Shown: positions 26,877 to 32,273 of the stretch, piece by piece
Position numbering within the stretch: the first letter of the stretch is position 1
How the letters are laid out: each line of letters starts with the position of its first letter
Source of the DNA: Pantoea conspicua
GTDB lineage: Bacteria > Pseudomonadota > Gammaproteobacteria > Enterobacterales > Enterobacteriaceae
Assembly: GCF_002095315.1 (NCBI RefSeq)
Contig: NZ_MLFN01000050.1
Location: 1-32,273 of the forward strand
DNA length: 32,273 bases
Reading direction: 5' to 3'
Program-made: the position numbers and the translations under genes
The notes under the pieces: generated by a model
The model's database searches: none
What the model was told of the DNA's origin: nothing
Seen by the model: the letters and a program-made list of their open reading frames with translations, nothing else

Positions 26877-26904
26877 GGCGGTAGCAAACCAGACCGCCTT
26901 TTTT
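26877..26904 (+). terminator. Orphan + strand terminator-like hairpin in the uspB-uspA divergent gap
   Basis: GGCGGT (26877-26882) pairs with ACCGCC (26893-26898) around a 10-nt loop and is followed by six Ts. No + strand gene precedes it; uspB runs the other way and pitA has its own terminator. It may end a short transcript or insulate uspA. The rest of 26762-27178 holds no gene; TATACT at 27030-27035 is the likely uspA -10 (no good -35). Confidence 0.6.
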
Positions 26905-27178
26905 CAGTGTAGGAGAAATGTTTAAATTTTTTCCAGCGATGTTTTTCGTTCAGGCCGGGTAAAATTGCCGCATCGTTGATCTTATTCACAAGCCAGGCGG
27001 CAACAGCAGCATTTGCGAACAGAGAAGGCTATACTCAGAGACATAACAACATCATCACCTGCAGCGCAGGTACACACTTTGGTGGCGCTCATCGCCCGCT
27101 CGCGCAAAGGATTTCGCTAAGCTGTGACGCGGCAGGAACACCGGATGCCATCCTTAATCTCGTGAAAGGAGTTTTATC

Positions 27179-27616
27179 ATGGCTTATAAACATATCCTGA
27201 TTGCAGTAGACCTTTCTCCCGAAAGTCAGTTACTGGTGGATAAAGCCGTTTCGCTGGCCCGCCCTTATGACGCTAAAATTTCCCTGATCCACGTAGATGT
27301 GAACTATTCCGACCTCTATACCGGCCTGATTGATGTCAACCTTGGGGATATGCAGAAGCGTATTTCTGAAGAGACCCACTCTGCGCTGAAAGGTCTGTCT
27401 GATTCCGCCGGCTACCCGATCAGTGAAACCCTGAGCGGCAGTGGCGATCTCGGCCAGGTGCTGGTCGATGCGATTAAAAAGTATGATGTCGATCTGGTGG
27501 TATGTGGTCACCACCAGGATTTCTGGAGCAAGCTGATGTCCTCTGCGCGTCAGTTAATCAATACCGTGCATATCGACATGCTGATTGTGCCGCTGCGCGA
27601 TGAAGACGACGAATAA
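27179..27616 (+). CDS. uspA: Universal stress protein A
   Basis: This 145-residue cytoplasmic protein is the orthologue of E. coli UspA (144 residues), induced by growth arrest and many stresses. The single Usp domain is complete: [51 protein letters not shown] and a C-terminal VPLRDEDDE. Like E. coli UspA it lacks the full G-2x-G-9x-G ATP-binding pattern of ATP-binding Usp proteins. The start at 27179 has AAAGGAG upstream. It is monocistronic with a terminator. Confidence 0.96.
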   Translation: MAYKHILIAVDLSPESQLLVDKAVSLARPYDAKISLIHVDVNYSDLYTGLIDVNLGDMQKRISEETHSALKGLSDSAGYPISETLSGSGDLGQVLVDAIKKYDVDLVVCGHHQDFWSKLMSSARQLINTVHIDMLIVPLRDEDDE

Positions 27617-27628
27617 CCACCGTTCATA

Positions 27629-27655
27629 AAGCCGGCGATAATCACCGGCTTTTTC
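27629..27655 (+). terminator. Intrinsic terminator of uspA
   Basis: AAGCCGG (27629-27635) pairs with CCGGCTT (27645-27651) around CGATAATCA, followed by a T run. Confidence 0.9.
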
Positions 27656-27746
27656 CCGTTACGTCGGTTCCGGTACAGCCCGTAAGCGAATGTTGCCAGC
27701 CAGCCTTTCCTGTCGCAATAATTGCGTTTTCCTGCTGTTGTTTAAC

Positions 27747-27794
27747 CTGTCAGCGCTATTCCTCACACAGGAATAGGGAAAATTCACCTGACAG
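27747..27794. promoter_or_regulatory. Nested inverted repeat upstream of the microcin-like gene
   Basis: The inner arms CTATTCCT (27756-27763) and AGGAATAG (27769-27776) are perfect with a CACAC loop; the outer arms CTGTCAG (27747-27753) and CTGACAG (27788-27794) surround them. The element lies between the uspA terminator and the AT-rich leader (about 27800-28059). A 9-bp direct repeat TCGCCGGGT (27965-27973, 28000-28008) lies closer to the gene. The 28060 gene has about 400 bp of upstream DNA without another ORF, so control elements are expected here. Confidence 0.45.
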
Positions 27795-28059
27795 CGCCGT
27801 GACAAATATTATCAAAGACCCGATAATTCGCCCTTTAACGGTAAAAGTACGTATTGCCTCTCTATAAAAATAATTCTTTATATTAGCAACACATTAACAA
27901 GCAAAAGTTCAGTTCACTCATTACGCCGCAGATTCATTTATCAATGTTTTACTATAGGCAAGGTTCGCCGGGTCCATTATATTCATTCTGCTCTCTCAGT
28001 CGCCGGGTGGCTGATAAAGCACAACAATGTCATTTAACAAAAAGATAAGGATATTGATT

Positions 28060-28302
28060 ATGAGAGAAATTAACCAGACTGAAATTTCTGCCGTTAGCGG
28101 CGCAGGACTGACTGAATTCATCGGCAACGTTAATGATGCATTAACTCAGGTTTCTGCGCTATTCGACAACACAGTAAAGTCACTGGCTGAATCAACCGTT
28201 ATTCAGGACGAAATTGCTCTGTCGTATAAGGCCTTTGGTCTGAGCGTAGCAAAAACGCTTTTAAGCGCTTTTTCAGGTTTTCTGGCGAAATTAGCCGCCT
28301 GA
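28060..28302 (+). CDS. Candidate class II microcin-like peptide precursor with a double-glycine-type leader
   Basis: This is an 80-residue preprotein. Its first 15 residues, MREINQTEISAVSGA, have the layout of leaders of E. coli class II microcins (MREI or MRTL start, alternating hydrophobic and acidic residues, ending GA or GG), which are cut by PCAT/peptidase-C39 ABC exporters. The predicted mature peptide is about 65 residues, begins GLTEFIGN, has no cysteine, is slightly acidic overall, and ends in an amphipathic helix (FGLSVAKTLLSAFSGFLAKL). ATG 28060 is chosen over 28027 because TAAGGA lies 8 bases upstream and the leader motif starts there. The gene is AT-rich, has its own strong terminator, and sits where E. 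coli carries dtpB. No immunity or export gene is adjacent, so antibacterial function is inferred. Confidence 0.7.
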   Translation: MREINQTEISAVSGAGLTEFIGNVNDALTQVSALFDNTVKSLAESTVIQDEIALSYKAFGLSVAKTLLSAFSGFLAKLAA

Positions 28303-28367
28303 TTTAATATAAGCGGTTTAGTTTATAAAGCGGCAGGTTTATTGCCCGCTAAATATGCTGATGAAAA

Positions 28368-28398
28368 GTCTGCCTGATGATTTCAGGCAGGCTTTTTT
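28368..28398. terminator. Strong terminator between the microcin-like gene and rsmJ
   Basis: GTCTGCCTGA (28368-28377) pairs with TCAGGCAGGC (28383-28392, one G-T pair) around TGATT, followed by six Ts; As precede the stem, so it can also end rsmJ on the minus strand. A smaller hairpin (AGCGG...CCGCT) lies near 28329-28350. Confidence 0.9.
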
Positions 28399-28472
28399 GT
28401 GACGGGTGCGGCGGTCAGCGTTAAAACCAGAGGACGATCACCCGGCTTGCCACCCACGCAGATCCGTTACGA

Positions 28473-29225
28473 TCAGCTCACCAGCGGGGGATAGATATCG
28501 AAGCGATGACTTTTGGTCACCACCGCCGCCTGAGTGACGACGCCAGCCAGCGGCGGCGCATAATCTGGCCGCTTCACCACGATACGTTTCTTTGCCAGAC
28601 GGCGGGCCGGCTCAAGCAGCGCGTCAGCATCCTCATCGGCACCGACCAGCGACTGAAACACCCGCATCTCTTTCTTCACCATCGCACTTTTCTGACGATG
28701 CGGATACATCGGATCGAGATAGACCACGTCCGGTTGTGGGGTGATCTCGCTCAGCGCCTGGGCGCTGGCGGCATGAATCAGCGTCAGACGCTGACGCAAC
28801 CAGCCGCCGATTTCGGCATCCTGATAGCCCCGCTGTAAGCCGTCATCCAGCAGCGCCGCGACCACCGGATGGCGCTCCAGCATCCGTACCCGACAGCCCA
28901 GCGCCGCCAGTACAAAGGCATCGCGTCCGAGGCCGGCCGTGGCATCCACCACATCCGGCAGATAATCACCTTTGATGCCGACTGCTTTCGCCACGGCTTC
29001 ACCGCGTCCGCCACCAAAACGGCGGCGATGCGCCATCGCGCCGGAAACGAAATCGACAAAGATGCCGCCCAGCTTCGGCTCATCGCGCTTACGCAGCTCA
29101 AGATGGGTCGGCGTCTGTACCAGCGCCAGCAGGGCGGTCTCGTCGTGCTCCAGCTGCCAGCGCTGCGCTAAACGTGATAAGGCGCCGTCTCCGGCGCCTG
29201 ATTCATCGAGCAAACAGATTTTCAC
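28473..29225 (-). CDS. rsmJ: 16S rRNA (guanine(1516)-N(2))-methyltransferase RsmJ
   Basis: RsmJ methylates G1516 of 16S rRNA using S-adenosylmethionine. The protein has 250 residues, the E. coli length. The SAM-binding loop is [19 protein letters not shown] (about 91-109), followed by [16 protein letters not shown], and the catalytic segment is [21 protein letters not shown]. The start at 29225 (MKICLLDE) lies 8 bp after the prlC stop on the same strand, so the two form an operon, as in E. coli. Confidence 0.96.
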   Translation of the reverse strand: MKICLLDESGAGDGALSRLAQRWQLEHDETALLALVQTPTHLELRKRDEPKLGGIFVDFVSGAMAHRRRFGGGRGEAVAKAVGIKGDYLPDVVDATAGLGRDAFVLAALGCRVRMLERHPVVAALLDDGLQRGYQDAEIGGWLRQRLTLIHAASAQALSEITPQPDVVYLDPMYPHRQKSAMVKKEMRVFQSLVGADEDADALLEPARRLAKKRIVVKRPDYAPPLAGVVTQAAVVTKSHRFDIYPPLVS

Positions 29226-29233
29226 GTAACGAC

Positions 29234-31276
29234 TTATCCCTGAATGCCGTAATGTTCCAGCATCGCGTCGAGCTGCGGCTCACGGCCGCGGAAGCGTTTG
29301 AACAGCTCCATCGGCTCTTCCGAACCGCCGCGCGTCAGGATGTTGTCGAGGAACGACTGACCGGTTTCGCGATTGAAAATCCCCTCCTCTTCGAAGCGTG
29401 AATAGGCATCCGCAGCCAGCACATCCGCCCACAGATAGCTGTAGTAACCGGCTGCATAGCCGCCGGCGAAGATGTGGCTGAAGGCGTGCGGAAAACGGCC
29501 CCACTCCGGCCCCGGCACCACCGCAACACGGCTTTTCACTTCACGCAGCGTCTCCAGAATTTGTGCCCCTTTGGTCGGGTCAAATTCGGTGTGCAGACGG
29601 AAATCGAACAGGCCGAACTCCAGCTGACGCAGGATGAACAGTGCCGCCTGATAGTTCTTCGCCGCCAGCATTTTATCCAGCAGTTCTTTTGGCAGCGGCT
29701 CACCGGTCTCGTAATGACCGGAGATAAACGCCAGCGCATCCGGCTCCCAGCACCAGTTTTCCATAAACTGGCTTGGCAGCTCGACCGCATCCCAGGGTAC
29801 CCCACTGATACCAGAAACGCCGGGAACTTCTACGCGGGTCAGCATATGGTGCAGACCGTGACCAAACTCATGGAACAGGGTGATCACTTCGTCGTGGGTG
29901 AACAGCGCCGGTTTGCCCTGCACCGGACGGTTAAAGTTACAGGTCAGATAGGCGACCGGCTTCTGCAGGCTGCCATCGGCTTTACGCATCTGGCCGACGC
30001 AATCATCCATCCAGGCGCCGCCGCGTTTGTGTTCGCGGGCATAGAGATCGAGATAGAAGCTGCCGCGCAGCTCACCGGTCTCATCAAACAGATCGAAGAA
30101 CTTCACATCAGGATGATAGACCTCCACATCGGTACGCTGTTTTGCCGTGATGCCATAGATGCGTTTAACCACTTCGAACAGACCCGCTACTGCGCGTGAC
30201 TCCGGGAAGTAAGGACGCAGCTGTTCGTCGCTGATGGTGTAGAGGTGCTGCTTCTGTTTTTCACCGTAATAGGTGAGATCCCACGGATTAAGCTCAGTGA
30301 CGCCGTGCTCTTTTTGCGCGAAAGCGCGCAGCTGCTCCAGCTCTTTTTCACCCTGCGGACGGGCGCGCTCCGCCAGATCGTTGAGGAAATCGATCACCTG
30401 AGACGGGCTTTGCGCCATCTTAGTCGCCAGCGATTTGTCGGCGTAGGAGTCGAAGCCCAGCAGTTGCGCCAGTTCATGACGCAGCGCCAGCTCTTCCGCC
30501 ATGATCGGGCCGTTATCCCATTTACCGGCATTCGGCCCCTGATCGGACGCGCGGGTCGCGTAGGCGCGATACATCTCTTCGCGCAGCGCGGCGTTGTCAC
30601 AGTAGGTCATTACCGGCAGATAGCTGGGAATATCCAGCGTCAGCAGCCAGCCTTCCTGACCTTTGGCTTCCGCCTGCGCTCTGGCGGCAGCCATCGCGCT
30701 TTCCGGCATACCGGCCAGATCGTTTTCATCGGTGATCAGCTTGCTCCAGCCCATGGTGGCATCAAGCACGTTGTTGCTGTAAGCCGATCCCAGTTCGGAG
30801 AGGCGGGCAGCAATTTCGCCGTAGCGTTGCTGTTTATCTTTCGCCAGGCCAATACCGGAGAGTTCGAAATCACGCAGCGCGTTATCGACCGCTTTCTTCT
30901 GCGCCAGATCCAGCGCGGCGTACTGGTCACCCTCTTTCAGGTTGCGGTACGCCTGATACAGGCCTTCATGCTGGCCGACCCAGGTGCTGTATTCAGAGAG
31001 CAGTGGCAGCGTCTGTTCGTAGGCTTCGCGCAGTTCCGGGCTGTTTTTTACCGAGTTCAGATGGCTGACCGGTGAGAAGATGCGGCTGAGGCGGTCATCG
31101 CTCTCTGCCAGCGGCTGAACCAGATTATCCCAGGTATAAGGTGCGCCTTGCGCCACCACTTTTTCGACCATCGCGCGGCAGTCGTTCAGGACTTCCGTAA
31201 CGGCAGGAACCACATGTTCAGGCTGGATGGCAGAAAAAGGGGGAAGCGTAAAAGATGTCAGTAACGGATTGGTCAT
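29234..31276 (-). CDS. prlC: Oligopeptidase A (PrlC)
   Basis: PrlC is a cytoplasmic zinc metallo-oligopeptidase of family M3 that degrades signal peptides and short peptides. The protein is 680 residues, identical in length to E. coli PrlC. The zinc motif HEFGH is in [12 protein letters not shown], with the third ligand glutamate about 25 residues on ([12 protein letters not shown]). The N-terminal helical domain and the C-terminal [20 protein letters not shown] segment are typical of M3. The start at 31276 ([14 protein letters not shown]) matches the family. E. coli prlC is heat-shock controlled; CCCCACAC at about 31298-31305 on the minus strand weakly resembles a sigma-32 -10 but no matching -35 was found. 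Confidence 0.97.
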   Translation of the reverse strand: MTNPLLTSFTLPPFSAIQPEHVVPAVTEVLNDCRAMVEKVVAQGAPYTWDNLVQPLAESDDRLSRIFSPVSHLNSVKNSPELREAYEQTLPLLSEYSTWVGQHEGLYQAYRNLKEGDQYAALDLAQKKAVDNALRDFELSGIGLAKDKQQRYGEIAARLSELGSAYSNNVLDATMGWSKLITDENDLAGMPESAMAAARAQAEAKGQEGWLLTLDIPSYLPVMTYCDNAALREEMYRAYATRASDQGPNAGKWDNGPIMAEELALRHELAQLLGFDSYADKSLATKMAQSPSQVIDFLNDLAERARPQGEKELEQLRAFAQKEHGVTELNPWDLTYYGEKQKQHLYTISDEQLRPYFPESRAVAGLFEVVKRIYGITAKQRTDVEVYHPDVKFFDLFDETGELRGSFYLDLYAREHKRGGAWMDDCVGQMRKADGSLQKPVAYLTCNFNRPVQGKPALFTHDEVITLFHEFGHGLHHMLTRVEVPGVSGISGVPWDAVELPSQFMENWCWEPDALAFISGHYETGEPLPKELLDKMLAAKNYQAALFILRQLEFGLFDFRLHTEFDPTKGAQILETLREVKSRVAVVPGPEWGRFPHAFSHIFAGGYAAGYYSYLWADVLAADAYSRFEEEGIFNRETGQSFLDNILTRGGSEEPMELFKRFRGREPQLDAMLEHYGIQG

Positions 31277-31462
31277 AGCGCAGTCCTTTATTAATGTGTG
31301 GGGCGCGGTGGGTCGCGCAACGCAATCTAAGTAACATGCGGCTAAGTGTAGCGAAAATCAATGGGGCCTGGCTTCGCTGCGGAAGAAACGAGCGAAATGC
31401 GATCGCGGCGCGGAAAATGGCCCGCGCCGGTGGAACGTCTTCTCTACACCAGCCGCCCCGGG

Positions 31463-31906
31463 CTAAAATTCACGTTTAACGATGATATAGCCATTGAAGC
31501 GGACTGAGCACTCTTCATCATTTATCAGCATCGAGGCAATAAATTTATTATGCTTACCCGCTTTGTTTTGATAATCGTAATTCACGATAAGATTCTGAGT
31601 ACCCGGAAAAGTATATATCTCCTGATAACCTGATAGTTTCTGGCTATCCACATCAAGTTCTTTTATATCCTGATGGGCATAATAGAGCGCCATTTCGGCC
31701 GTGACCGGCTGGACATCAAGTAGCGTCAGATGTGTCTGATTCAGCACTAACTGGCGCTGATCAATCTGTAAATCCCTTATCATTGCATCCGTCATTGCCA
31801 CACCCACCGCTCTGTTTATATCAAGACAGGATAGCGGAGTAACAGCAGCAGTTGCTGTAAGAGGTAATGCTGTAGCAATCCATCCTAATATCAGCCAACT
31901 GTTCAT
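31463..31906 (-). CDS. Exported small protein, probable immunity factor of the Tlde1-like effector
   Basis: This 147-residue protein has a clear signal peptide (hydrophobic residues 3-20, probable cleavage around ATA-AV at 20-21), so it is periplasmic. Two cysteines, C27 and C133, could form a disulfide. I do not recognise a named domain. Its ATG overlaps the TGA of the effector gene by four bases (ATGA), the tight coupling expected of an effector-immunity pair. A periplasmic location is where an immunity protein against a peptidoglycan-targeting effector must act. The region is AT-rich compared with prlC. It ends 186 bp from prlC. Confidence 0.7.
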   Translation of the reverse strand: MNSWLILGWIATALPLTATAAVTPLSCLDINRAVGVAMTDAMIRDLQIDQRQLVLNQTHLTLLDVQPVTAEMALYYAHQDIKELDVDSQKLSGYQEIYTFPGTQNLIVNYDYQNKAGKHNKFIASMLINDEECSVRFNGYIIVKREF

Positions 31907-32273
31907 TTCACTATCAACTCTTTATCATCGCTATCAGCGATTTTTTTCCTGTACTTTATTTCCATAACAATACACCCGTTCGAAGCCGTTCCTTTGCCAT
32001 TATCACCATGTATAAGAAATCCGGTACGCCCACACATCGCGTTATCCCGATAGGGCGTGAGTCGTAACACAAACAGGCCCGCTGAGGGATGCTTTGCCAT
32101 CGGCTGGCCAATATGATACTTACCGCGTGGCAAAGGGCCTTTATTGACTTCACATTCATAGGCGGAGTCATCTTTATATCCTTCTGCACCGGCATACATG
32201 GCAGTAAACTGAAATATACCGTTGAGGGTAAAAGATTTACTTTTAACATCATAAAGGCTTTGTTGAATAAATC
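31903..32273 (-). CDS. Tlde1-like (DUF2778) L,D-transpeptidase-fold type VI effector, 5' end outside the window
   Basis: The frame is open to the window edge, so the N-terminus is missing; 122 residues are visible. They show the Tlde1/DUF2778 layout: YDVKSKSFTLNGIFQF, GPLPRGKYHIGQP, LFVLRLTP, and the catalytic segment GFLIHGDNGKGTASNGCIVM, with the His and Cys of the L,D-transpeptidase-type active site (H88, C100 of the visible part, with D90 and S97). In Salmonella, Tlde1 is a T6SS effector that acts on peptidoglycan tetrapeptides in rival cells' periplasm. An internal ATG at 32199 would remove conserved residues and is not the start. No T6SS structural gene is in the window. It is followed, with a 4-bp overlap, by a candidate immunity gene. 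Confidence 0.82.
   Translation of the reverse strand, partial: FIQQSLYDVKSKSFTLNGIFQFTAMYAGAEGYKDDSAYECEVNKGPLPRGKYHIGQPMAKHPSAGLFVLRLTPYRDNAMCGRTGFLIHGDNGKGTASNGCIVMEIKYRKKIADSDDKELIVK

Noticed and set aside
27840..27885. Possible Fur box in the AT-rich leader of the microcin-like gene (many microcins are iron-controlled)
   Set aside because: The best alignment I could make around AAAAATAATTCTTTATATT matches only about half of the 19-bp consensus, which AT-rich DNA gives by chance.
27655..28059. Hidden immunity gene for the microcin-like peptide
   Set aside because: I looked on both strands for a short membrane-protein ORF with a ribosome-binding site and saw none here or between 28303 and 28472.
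30245..31075. 276-codon open frame on the + strand inside prlC
   Set aside because: It is antisense to a fully conserved prlC, has shadow-like composition (many Arg, Gln, His), and has no ribosome-binding site or family match.
31277..31462. Sigma-32 promoter for prlC
   Set aside because: CCCCACAC resembles a heat-shock -10, but no CTTGAA-like -35 lies at suitable spacing.
32197..32199. ATG 32199 as the start of the effector gene
   Set aside because: Conserved effector residues (for example TLNGIFQF) continue in frame upstream to the window edge with no stop, so the gene is truncated by the window rather than starting here.
1..32273. tRNA or rRNA genes, CRISPR arrays, insertion sequences, integrases or phage genes
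   Set aside because: None was recognised. No regularly spaced repeat-spacer array, transposase-like ORF or terminal inverted repeat pair with target duplication was seen.

Overview
The window looks like chromosomal DNA from an enterobacterium, most likely an Erwiniaceae member close to Pantoea or Erwinia. The genus is inferred, not proven: the GC content is high, most proteins read as close orthologues of E. coli proteins (ProP, HemB, GalP, PitA, UspA, UspB, RsmJ, PrlC, YhhS, YhhT, YhiN), and the gene order differs from E. coli outside a few blocks.

Left part (1-8.7 kb). A GC-rich gene-free stretch with GGA-loop hairpins is followed by inositol catabolism genes: iolB and iolA on the minus strand, and a divergent IolI-like TIM-barrel isomerase. 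Next come the divergent membrane-protein pair yhhS/yhhT and a divergent hexuronate module, a GntR/FCD regulator and uxuA. The regulator and uxuA each carry a single-base frameshift.

Middle part (9-24.6 kb). This holds a membrane CSS-EAL c-di-GMP phosphodiesterase, the osmoregulated transporter proP with a structured leader, hemB, a GAF-GGDEF diguanylate cyclase, an exported alpha/beta hydrolase, a short AraC/MarA-type regulator with a cysteine-bearing tail, queH, galP with a CRP-like site, an SDR, a LacI-family regulator preceded by a short uORF and terminator-like hairpin, an unrecognised two-gene membrane operon, an aldo-keto reductase, and a frameshifted yhiN.

Right part (24.8-32.3 kb). 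The order yhiN-pitA-uspB-uspA-rsmJ-prlC matches E. coli, but the position that holds dtpB in E. coli is occupied by an AT-rich island. It encodes one 80-residue peptide with a textbook class II microcin double-glycine-type leader (MREI...VSGA). Beyond prlC, the right edge cuts into a second AT-rich accessory locus: the C-terminal part of a Tlde1-like (DUF2778) L,D-transpeptidase-fold type VI effector, overlapping by 4 bp a small exported protein that is the likely immunity factor. The right part therefore carries two probable antibacterial-competition genes inserted around conserved housekeeping genes.

Sequence quality caution: three genes (the GntR regulator, uxuA, yhiN) have single-base frameshifts and the start of yhhT looks like a fourth. 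At least three of the four fall in short A/T homopolymers. Assembly or read error is at least as likely as real gene decay.
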